A stretch of DNA of 15,949 nucleotides from Verrucomicrobia bacterium UBA1211. GTDB lineage: Bacteria; Verrucomicrobiota; Kiritimatiellia; RFP12; UBA1067. Both the position numbers and the translations under genes were made by a program. The stretch is taken from the NCBI GenBank assembly GCA_002309585.1, contig DBXN01000073.1, forward strand, positions 1 to 15,949. Reading direction: 5' to 3'. The notes under the pieces are model-generated. The model saw nothing but the letters and a program-made list of their open reading frames with translations. It searched no databases and was not told the DNA's origin. Position 1 is the first letter of the stretch; each line of letters begins with the position of its first letter. Shown here one piece after another: positions 6,847-13,315 of the stretch.

Positions 6847-9800
6847 TCAGCAATCCACCGGCTGTTCCGCAAAGTCATGCTTGTGCCGCGAGAATCGTTC
6901 CCTCAACGCATGCGCCCGCTCACGCAGCGTCTGGAAGAGGGCGTAGAGGCCCGGAACCAGAATGATGCCGAAGCAGGTCGCCGCGATCATGCCGGTGAAC
7001 ACAGTCACGCCGATCGAGATACGGCTCGCCGCGCCCGCGCCTTCGGCATAGACCATCGGGAGAACGCCGAGCACGAAGGTCAGTGCCGTCATCAGCACGG
7101 CCCGCAGACGCTCGCCCGCGCCCGCGCCGGCCGCTTCGACGATGCTGTAGCCCTCTTCCTCGCGTTTGGTCTTGGCGAACTCGACGATCAGAATCGCGTT
7201 CTTGCTGGCCAGACCGACCAGCAGCACCAATCCCAGCTGCGCGTAGATGCTCAGCGAGAGCCCCCAGATCTTCAACCCGATGAGCGCACCAAGCGCGGCC
7301 ACGACGATCGAGAGCATCACCGGCAGCGGGATCGTCCAGCTCTCATACTGGGCGACCAGGAAGAGGTAGCCGAAGAAGACGGCCAGCAGGATCAGCGGCC
7401 CCGCCTGCCCGGAGGAGTTCATCTCCTGGTAGGTGATGCCGGACCAGTCGTAGGAGTAGTCGGACGGCAGGATCTCATCCAGAATCCGGCTCACCTCACG
7501 GATCGCGTCACCGCTGGCCACATGCGGCGGCGTCATGACGGTGATGCCCGCCGACGGGTACATGTTGTAGCGGGTCAACGAACGGGGACTCACCTCCCGC
7601 TCGATCGTCGCCAGACTCCCGACCGGCACCATCGCGCCCGTCATGGAGCGGACATAGAGCTTCGCGACACTCTCCGGGTTGGCGCGGCCGTTCCAGTCGG
7701 ACTGCACCGTCACGCGGTTCACCTGGGTACCGAGGTTGACGTCGTTGACATAGCGGGAACCGAGATAGTTCTGCAGGGTCGCGTAGAGCGAGGAGAGCGG
7801 CACCTTGAACATCTCGGCCTTGGTCCGATCGACATTCAGCCGCAGATGAGGCGTCTTGGCGTTGAACCCGCTGAAGGCCGCCAGAATCAGGGGCGAGCGG
7901 TTCAGCGCCATCAGCGCCTGGCCCAGAACCGTATCCAGCCGCATCGGATCGGTGCTTTCGCGGGACTGCAGCCGGACGTCGATACCGCCCGTCACGCCGA
8001 GACCCGGAATCGCCGGCGGAACGAACAGTTTGCAGTTCGTCATGGTCTTGTTGTCGGTGATCCCCTGAATCCGGTCGCGGACCTTCGTCACGTGTTTATC
8101 GGAGGTCTTGATCGTCCACGGGAAAAGCCACTCTTTCCAGGAGAGCTTATGTTTCCGCAGATTCCACGGCTGGAGATCGCAGATCAGCATCGTCTGGTTC
8201 TCGCCGCGGCCGCCGACCATACTGTGGCCGGTCACCGTCAGAACGCAGCGGGCTTCGGGGATCGTGCTCAGCACGTCGTTGCCGATCTCCTCCACCGCCG
8301 CGTTGGTGTGGCGCAAGGTTGTTCCCTCCTGCGTCTCCGCCGAACAGAATACCACGCTCTGATCCTCTTCCGGCAGGAAGGAGGTCGGGATATTCTGGAA
8401 GTAGAAGACCGTGAAAAGGGAGGCAACCACCAGCAGCAGGAACGCAAGCACGATCCGGCGGGCGAGGCCGCGCGAAATCCGGACATAGCCCAAACGGAAC
8501 TTATCCAAAATCGCGTTGAACCAGGCGAACGGCCCGTGACGGTAGACTTTCGGTTTGCGCAGCAGCGTCGCGCAGAGCGCGGGGCTGAGGGTCAGGGCGT
8601 TGATGGTCGAGAAACAGACCGCCGCCGAGAGCGAGACCGAGAACTGCTGGTAGATGCGACCCGTGATGCCGCCGAGGAATCCGACCGGGACGAAGATGCC
8701 GAGCAGCACGAGGGTCGTCGCGATCACAGCGCCCGTCACATCGCTCATCGCCTGGATGGCCGCCTCTTTCGGGTTCAGCCCCTTCGTCTCCATCAGCACC
8801 TGGACACGCTCCACCACCACGATGGCGTCATCCACCACCGTACCGATCGCCAGCACAAGTCCGAAGAGGGTCAGGATGTTGATGGAATACCCCAGGATCG
8901 CCATCAGGATGAAGGTGGAACTGAGCGAGACCGGGATGGTGATGCACGGCACCAGCGTCGCCCGCCAATCCTGCAGGAAGAGGAAACAGACAAGCGCGAC
9001 CAGCGAGAAGGTCAGACCGATCGTGAAGACAATCTCTTTGATGCAGGAGCGGACATACGCCGTTCCGTCATACGGGTTGGTGTAGGTCAAGCCGGGCGGA
9101 AAGCGCTTGGCGAGACGCTCCATTTCCTTCTTCAGCCGGTCCATCGTCTCGATCGCGTTGGTACCCGGCATCTGGTTCAGCAGGATGCTCACCGCCAAAC
9201 CGCCGTTCATCGAGCCGGTGAAGCTGTAGTTCTGCTCGCCGATCTCGGTGCGGGCGATGTCGCGCAGATAGACCAATCCGCCGTCCTCGGCCGTGCGGAC
9301 CACGATGTTGTCGAACTCCTCCGGCTTCATCAACCGGCCTTTGGCGAGCAGCGTATAGCACAGCTTGCCTTCCGGCGGCGTCGGCGAGGCGCCGACCGTT
9401 CCCAGCGACGCCTGGATATTCTGTTTCGAGATGGCGTCGATCACCTCTTCGGAGTTGATCTTCTGGGCGGCCATGCGTTCCGGGTCAAGCCAGATACGCA
9501 TCGAGAGTTTCGGACCGTAGACCGTACAGTCACCCACACCCTCGACACGTAGGAGCGCCGGCTGGATGTTACCGTAGATGTAGTCGGAAATCTCCTGGCG
9601 GGACATCGTCCCGTTCGGCGAGTAGAGCGCGAAGAAGCCGAGCGCGTCGGAGGAGCGCGAACGGATTCGGACACCGGTCTTCTTCACCTCTTCCGGCAAC
9701 TTCGGCTGGGCCTGCTGGACACGGTTCTGGACCTTCACCATCGCCATATCGCGGTCGACCCCGACCTTGAAGGAGATGTTCAACGTATAGGAGCCGTCGT

Positions 9801-10092
9801 CCGTACAGGTGGAGTCCATGTAGATCATGTCCTCCACGCCGTTGACCTCATCCTCCAGCGGTGTCGCGACCGTCGCCATCACCTCGCGCGCGTTCGCGCC
9901 GGGATAGTTACAGGCGACCGAGATTTCCGCCGGCGTCACCTGCGGATATTGCGTGACCGGCAGTTTGGTAATCGCCATCAGGCCCGAGAGCGTCAGCACG
10001 ATGGAGATCACCCCGGCCATGCGGGGCCGCTCAATGAAGATACGGGAGAAGACCCGGATTTTATCAATCGATGGTCGAATCGGATAGTTCAT
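6847..10092 (-). CDS. RND multidrug efflux pump, inner-membrane subunit (HAE1/AcrB family)
   Basis: 1081 residues, close to AcrB (1049). This is the proton-driven exporter of the tripartite pump. It starts with a membrane helix after FSRIFIERPRMAGVISIVLTLSG and carries LPVTQYPQVTPAEISVACNYPGANA, the standard start of the first porter domain. The proton-relay residues are present: Asp421-Asp422 in GTVVDDAIVVVE (helix 4) and Lys964 in ASKNAILIVEFAK (helix 10). The central repeat shows FLPEEDQSVVF, the usual opening of the second periplasmic half. AGERLRAVLMTALTFVLGVLPM is the conserved C-terminal signature. It lies 9 bases after the fusion-protein gene, with AAGGGG as ribosome site overlapping that gene's stop. 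Substrates cannot be predicted. A 1007-codon frame on the opposite strand is a GC-driven shadow of this gene. Confidence 0.97.
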   Translation of the reverse strand: MNYPIRPSIDKIRVFSRIFIERPRMAGVISIVLTLSGLMAITKLPVTQYPQVTPAEISVACNYPGANAREVMATVATPLEDEVNGVEDMIYMDSTCTDDGSYTLNISFKVGVDRDMAMVKVQNRVQQAQPKLPEEVKKTGVRIRSRSSDALGFFALYSPNGTMSRQEISDYIYGNIQPALLRVEGVGDCTVYGPKLSMRIWLDPERMAAQKINSEEVIDAISKQNIQASLGTVGASPTPPEGKLCYTLLAKGRLMKPEEFDNIVVRTAEDGGLVYLRDIARTEIGEQNYSFTGSMNGGLAVSILLNQMPGTNAIETMDRLKKEMERLAKRFPPGLTYTNPYDGTAYVRSCIKEIVFTIGLTFSLVALVCFLFLQDWRATLVPCITIPVSLSSTFILMAILGYSINILTLFGLVLAIGTVVDDAIVVVERVQVLMETKGLNPKEAAIQAMSDVTGAVIATTLVLLGIFVPVGFLGGITGRIYQQFSVSLSAAVCFSTINALTLSPALCATLLRKPKVYRHGPFAWFNAILDKFRLGYVRISRGLARRIVLAFLLLVVASLFTVFYFQNIPTSFLPEEDQSVVFCSAETQEGTTLRHTNAAVEEIGNDVLSTIPEARCVLTVTGHSMVGGRGENQTMLICDLQPWNLRKHKLSWKEWLFPWTIKTSDKHVTKVRDRIQGITDNKTMTNCKLFVPPAIPGLGVTGGIDVRLQSRESTDPMRLDTVLGQALMALNRSPLILAAFSGFNAKTPHLRLNVDRTKAEMFKVPLSSLYATLQNYLGSRYVNDVNLGTQVNRVTVQSDWNGRANPESVAKLYVRSMTGAMVPVGSLATIEREVSPRSLTRYNMYPSAGITVMTPPHVASGDAIREVSRILDEILPSDYSYDWSGITYQEMNSSGQAGPLILLAVFFGYLFLVAQYESWTIPLPVMLSIVVAALGALIGLKIWGLSLSIYAQLGLVLLVGLASKNAILIVEFAKTKREEEGYSIVEAAGAGAGERLRAVLMTALTFVLGVLPMVYAEGAGAASRISIGVTVFTGMIAATCFGIILVPGLYALFQTLRERAHALRERFSRHKHDFAEQPVDC

Positions 10093-10101
10093 CCCAGCCC
10101 C

Positions 10102-11379
10102 TTATTTCTTCTGCGTCGCTTCTGTCGTTTCGGCGGGCGCCCCGGCGGCGGGCGCGGCCTCCTCGCCCTTGATCCGCAGCGCGCTTCCCGGCTGGACCTT
10201 GTGGCACCCCTCATTCACCACCTTCTCGCCGGCTTCCAATCCCTCGCTGATCGCCGAAAGGCCCTTATAGGAACCGCGCACTTTCACCAGACGCTGGGCG
10301 GCGGTTCCGTCCTCCTGCACGATCCACACGCCCAAACCGTCGGCGAAGTCCAGCAGGGTCGTGTCGGGCACCTGGACGCACTTCGGCGGGTTCGAAAGTT
10401 CGGTCATGAGTTTCACAAAGGTATTCGGGACCAGCACGCCGTTCGGATTCGGGAAGGAGAGACGGACCAGCATCGTCGCGGTCTCGGAGGACATCTCGTT
10501 GTCGGCGAAGTCCCATTTGCCCTCTTTGTCATAGATCGACCCGTTGGGGAGCACCAGCCAGGAGCGGCGGCTGCCCATGAGGGAATCCCCCTCTTTGGAC
10601 ATCTCGCCCCGGAAGGAGATATACGCGCGGTCGGTCATCGGGAAGGTCACGCGGATCGGGTCCATCTGGACGATACGCGCCATCGCTCCCTTGGAGGGCG
10701 CGACGTAATCGCCGACGTGGACCAGCGCCTTACCGATCTGTCCGGAGATCGGCGCCTTCACCTCGGTATGCTTCATGTCGAACTCGGCCAGGGCGATGTT
10801 GGCCTTCGCCTGGGTCACGCCCGCCTTCGCCTGGAGCAGCCCCGCCTTCGCGGCGGCGTAGCTGGTCTCGGCGGTATCCTTATCGGTCTGGGTGATGCCG
10901 CGCGCGTCCGCCTTCTGCAACCGGGTGAAATAGCGTTCGGCGCGATCGACCTCCGCCTCGGCCTGCTCCACGGAGGCCTCCGCCTTGGCCAGTTCCGACT
11001 TGCGCAAGGCCAACGTGGCGGAATAACGCTCGGGATCGATCCGGAAGAGCACGTCCCCCTCCTTCACCGTCGAACCTTCGCCAAACAGCACCTCGGTGAT
11101 ATAGCCGTCGATCTGCGGGAGGATATCGACCTCCTTGATCGACTCCACATGCGCCACGAAATCCTCAATCGGGTTGAACGGCAGCAACTTGGCCTCTTCC
11201 ACCGTCACCAATACCCCCTTCTGCGGCGGCGGTCCCTTCTGCTGCTCCTTCCGCTCCGGCATCCACTTATGCGCGAACCAACCGATCAACACAAAGCACA
11301 CCGCCGTCACCAGCCAGCCGAAAAACACCGCGAAGGCATTTTCTTTCTGAACGGCCTGACCCTCTTTTTCTTCTTTCAT
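10102..11379 (-). CDS. Membrane fusion protein of RND efflux pump (AcrA/MexA family)
   Basis: 425 residues; the periplasmic adaptor linking pump and channel. The start at 11379 is preferred because GAGGAA lies 8 bases before it, inside the end of tetR. An in-frame ATG at 11415 would lie within tetR. Residues about 15-35 form one hydrophobic segment (AFAVFFGWLVTAVCFVLIGW) without a lipobox cysteine, so the protein is probably anchored by a transmembrane helix instead of lipid. The lipoyl half-motifs are VDILPQIDGYITEVLFGEGS with GDVLFRIDP, and KAPISGQIGKALVHVGDYV. Between them is a long alanine- and glutamate-rich alpha-hairpin. Beta-barrel and membrane-proximal domains follow, ending in an Ala/Pro/Glu-rich tail. 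It is tightly packed between tetR and the pump gene. Confidence 0.95.
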   Translation of the reverse strand: MKEEKEGQAVQKENAFAVFFGWLVTAVCFVLIGWFAHKWMPERKEQQKGPPPQKGVLVTVEEAKLLPFNPIEDFVAHVESIKEVDILPQIDGYITEVLFGEGSTVKEGDVLFRIDPERYSATLALRKSELAKAEASVEQAEAEVDRAERYFTRLQKADARGITQTDKDTAETSYAAAKAGLLQAKAGVTQAKANIALAEFDMKHTEVKAPISGQIGKALVHVGDYVAPSKGAMARIVQMDPIRVTFPMTDRAYISFRGEMSKEGDSLMGSRRSWLVLPNGSIYDKEGKWDFADNEMSSETATMLVRLSFPNPNGVLVPNTFVKLMTELSNPPKCVQVPDTTLLDFADGLGVWIVQEDGTAAQRLVKVRGSYKGLSAISEGLEAGEKVVNEGCHKVQPGSALRIKGEEAAPAAGAPAETTEATQKK

Positions 11380-11383
11380 CTTA

Positions 11384-12016
11384 TTATTCCTCGTTCTTTT
11401 CCTGCGGTTCCGCAAGAATTCCTTTCAGAACCAAATGAAACCCGAGACGCAAGGTCTCGGTGCAATCAAACACCGCCCCCCCGCAGAGTCTGGCGCGGAG
11501 GAGTCCCAACCACATCGTCGAAAGGAGAATCGTCACCTCATCCAGATTCACATCCGGCCGGACCAGGCCACGCGCCTTGAAGTCCTGGAGGTTCCGGGCG
11601 ATCACCGAATGCATGCCGTTCTCCACCTGCGTGAGCCGGTTCTTCACGATCGTCATCTGGGGCGACGCCCAATTGAGGCGGTTCACCATCACGAAGAATT
11701 TCCGGTAGCGCAACCGGCTCGTCACATGCCGCGCCCGCGCGACGCAATACTCGATCAGCGCGTCGGGCGAACCGACGTAGCGCTGCGACTGCCCCAACTC
11801 GGTATCGTATTGGTCCGCAGCCTCCCGGATCATCGTCAGGAGCAGATCCGACTTGCTCTTGAAATGCCAGAACACCGCCCCCTTGGAGAGGTTGATCCGC
11901 TTGGCGATATCCTCAAACGTGGTCCGCTCGTACCCGTTCGAGATGAAAAGATCGCGCGCCGCATCCAAGATGCGCGCCCGCGTTTTTTCCGTCTCCGCTT
12001 TGGTTTTTCTGGCCAT
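11384..12016 (-). CDS. TetR/AcrR-family repressor of the efflux operon
   Basis: 210 residues. The N-terminal helix-turn-helix region is clear: TRARILDAARDLFISNGYERTTFEDIAKRINLSKGAVFWHFKSKSDLL (about residues 12-60). The 'KGAVFWHFKSKxDLL' block is diagnostic of TetR/AcrR regulators. The ligand-binding half (about 65-200) is unassigned, as usual for the family. AGGGAG precedes the ATG at 12016. The gene is first in the operon, its stop lies 4 bases before the fusion-protein start, and its last codons carry that gene's ribosome site. The promoter just upstream contains a dyad typical of TetR operators, so negative autoregulation with relief by a pump substrate is the likely scheme (inference from family and layout). 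Confidence 0.95.
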   Translation of the reverse strand: MARKTKAETEKTRARILDAARDLFISNGYERTTFEDIAKRINLSKGAVFWHFKSKSDLLLTMIREAADQYDTELGQSQRYVGSPDALIEYCVARARHVTSRLRYRKFFVMVNRLNWASPQMTIVKNRLTQVENGMHSVIARNLQDFKARGLVRPDVNLDEVTILLSTMWLGLLRARLCGGAVFDCTETLRLGFHLVLKGILAEPQEKNEE

Positions 12017-12039
12017 AGTCTCCCTTAAAATGAGTGCAT

Positions 12040-12068
12040 AATATACATACCTTCCGGTCGGTATGCAA
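12040..12068 (-). promoter_or_regulatory. Promoter of the tetR-efflux operon
   Basis: On the - strand a -35 box TTGCAT (12068-12063) and a -10 box TATATT (12045-12040) are separated by exactly 17 bases. Transcription would start about 12033, leaving a leader of roughly 17 bases before the tetR ATG at 12016. Confidence 0.8.
12046..12065. promoter_or_regulatory. Predicted TetR operator
   Basis: CATACC (12046-12051) and GGTATG (12060-12065) form a dyad around the central palindrome CCGG (12054-12057); 8 of 10 base pairs are symmetrical. It fills the spacer between the -10 and -35 boxes and overlaps the latter, so a bound dimer would block RNA polymerase. ATACCGACC-type half-sites are common in operators of TetR/AcrR regulators. 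Confidence 0.7.
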
Positions 12069-12136
12069 GAGGAAAACGCCGAAACAGACGCTCAAGGACG
12101 CATCCGAGTCTTCACCCATGCCGATTGGGGATTGGA

Positions 12137-12285
12137 AAACAACCCAAACAACTGGTAATAACAACTTGACGAGTAACGCGGGCTAACTCGCCCGCGTTAT
12201 TCCCATTTGCCAAGAACGACAGGTGTGCGCGGGCGAGTTAGCCCACGCGGACAAGAAAAGTTGTTTAAAAGAGTTGTTTTCAACC
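12137..12285. repeat. Nested inverted-repeat element between tetR and kduD
   Basis: The 322-base space between tetR and kduD holds no convincing gene but is highly structured. AACGCGGGC-TAACTC-GCCCGCGTT (12175-12198) is a perfect 9-bp hairpin. A second, imperfect one with GGGC-GAGTTA-GCCC at its core spans 12227-12249, and its loop is the exact complement of the first loop. Around them lie AACAACTT (12160-12167) and AAGTTGTT (12258-12265). Further out are AAAACAAC on the left and GTTGTTTT on the right. It could be a remnant of a palindromic mobile repeat. It lies downstream of kduD and could also end its transcript, though no T-run follows. Confidence 0.6.
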
Positions 12286-12338
12286 ATAACTTCGACGGTG
12301 AATTGCGCCCGACGCTCAATGAAACGCGGGGCGGACGG

Positions 12339-13109
12339 TTATCGCGCGAGCCAGCCGCCGTCAACCGGCAGAATGATGCCGTTGACGTAATCCGAGGCGC
12401 GGGAGGCCAGAAAAACGGCCGCGCCGGCAAGGTCTCCGGGCGTGCCCCACCGCCCGGCGGGGATGCGCTCCAGAATCTGGCGGCTCCGCGTCTCGTCGGC
12501 GCGAAGCGCGGCGGTGTTGTCCGTCGCGATGTAGCCCGGCGCGATCGCGTTCACATTCACGCCGCGCGGCGCCCACTCGTTGGCGAGCGCCTTGGTCAGC
12601 TGCCCGATCCCGCCCTTGGACGCCGCATACCCCGGCACCGTGATCCCGCCCTGGAAGGTAAGCAGCGACGCCGTGAAGATGATCTTACCGTAACCGCGCG
12701 CCACCATCGCCTTACCGAATTCCCGGGAGAGGATGAAGGCGCTGTTGAGATTCACATTCATCACCTGATCCCACCAGGCGTCGGGATGCTCCGCGGCGGG
12801 TTTCCGGAGAATCGTCCCCGCGTTGTTCACGAGGATATCGATGACCGGATGGTTAGCCTGGACCTTTTCAATCAGCGCGTACACCGCCGCGCGGTCCGCG
12901 AAGTCACAGGCGTAGGGGGTGAACGACCGGCCGAGCGCGCGGACGCTACGCTCGACCTCCGCCGATCCGTCCGTCTCCAGCGTGGCCGAAACGCCGATGA
13001 TGTCGGCGCCCGCCGCGGCCAGCCCCTCGGCGATGCCTTTCCCGATCCCCCGTTTCGCGCCGGTCACCAGCGCCACACGCCCTTCCAACGAAAACAACCC
13101 TTCGTTCAT
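12339..13109 (-). CDS. kduD: 2-dehydro-3-deoxy-D-gluconate 5-dehydrogenase (KduD-type SDR)
   Basis: 256 residues, close to E. coli KduD (253). The enzyme interconverts 2,5-diketo-3-deoxy-D-gluconate (DKII) and 2-keto-3-deoxygluconate with NAD(H), a late cytoplasmic step in breakdown of pectin and other uronate-containing polymers. The start at 13109 has AAAGGAG 6 bases upstream and gives MNEGLFSLEGRVALVTG, matching the KduD N-terminus. Cofactor motif TGAKRGIG is at 16-23 and NNAG at 95-98. The catalytic triad is Ser148, Tyr161 and Lys165 (YAASK). Blocks especially like KduD are LANEWAPRGVNVNAIAPGYIATDNT, LRADETRS, RIPAGRWG and the end DYVNGIILPVDGGWLAR. In-frame starts at 13124 and 13196 lie in or near repeat DNA. 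It lies downstream of the symporter on the same strand; no KduI gene is in view. Confidence 0.9.
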   Translation of the reverse strand: MNEGLFSLEGRVALVTGAKRGIGKGIAEGLAAAGADIIGVSATLETDGSAEVERSVRALGRSFTPYACDFADRAAVYALIEKVQANHPVIDILVNNAGTILRKPAAEHPDAWWDQVMNVNLNSAFILSREFGKAMVARGYGKIIFTASLLTFQGGITVPGYAASKGGIGQLTKALANEWAPRGVNVNAIAPGYIATDNTAALRADETRSRQILERIPAGRWGTPGDLAGAAVFLASRASDYVNGIILPVDGGWLAR

Positions 13110-13135
13110 CGTAACTCCTTTCATCTGCAAAATGT

Positions 13136-13191
13136 GATGTGGCAAGGGCGCCCTCGCCCTTGCAGCAAGGCCGACGCGGCCTTGCCACATC
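13136..13191. repeat. Double-hairpin element upstream of kduD
   Basis: GATGTGGCAAGG (13136-13147) is the reverse complement of CCTTGCCACATC (13180-13191), forming the outer arms. Inside are two separate hairpins: GCAAGGGCG-CCCT-CGCCCTTGC (13142-13163) and GCAAGGCCG-ACG-CGGCCTTGC (13165-13185). The whole can fold as either one long stem or two stems. It begins 27 bases upstream of the kduD start and would lie in the leader of that gene. The design resembles REP/BIME-type elements. Confidence 0.7.
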
Positions 13192-13219
13192 GACAACGGC
13201 AGGTTTTACAAATTGAGAT

Positions 13220-13261
13220 TTGCCATTTGTGAACATTTGTGCCAATTGCCATTTGTGAACA
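13220..13261. repeat. 16-base direct repeat, period 26
   Basis: TTGCCATTTGTGAACA occurs at 13220-13235 and again, identically, at 13246-13261, with TTTGTGCCAA between. A partial related unit (AATTGAGATTTGCCA) precedes it. The tract lies in the symporter-kduD spacer beside the double hairpin and is much richer in A+T than its surroundings. Confidence 0.75.
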
Positions 13262-13300
13262 CTCTTCCCTCTCATCCGTTCCCCACTTAACCTTCTAACG

Positions 13301-13314
13301 CTCAACCCTCAACC
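13301..13314. repeat. CTCAACC tandem word
   Basis: CTCAACCCTCAACC sits immediately before the symporter stop codon (13316-13318). The first 13 bases recur exactly at 5206-5218, in the unrelated spacer between the radical SAM and efflux channel genes. A reverse-complement relative lies at 618-633. Confidence 0.6.
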
Positions 13315-13315
13315 G

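Noticed and set aside
6529..9552. 1007-codon open frame on the + strand
   Set aside because: It lies antisense to the RND pump and channel genes, and its translation is rich in R, H, D and Q with no recognisable domain. High GC at third positions removes stops on the opposite strand.
9949..11580. 543-codon open frame on the + strand
   Set aside because: Antisense to the membrane fusion protein and parts of the pump and tetR; low-complexity translation and no ribosome site in a gene-free stretch.
11913..12164. 83-codon frame on the - strand upstream of tetR
   Set aside because: It overlaps the tetR start and runs across the promoter and operator; no domain or convincing ribosome site.
13220..13261. 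CRISPR array
   Set aside because: Only two 16-base copies with a 10-base gap; too short for repeats and spacers, and no cas genes nearby.
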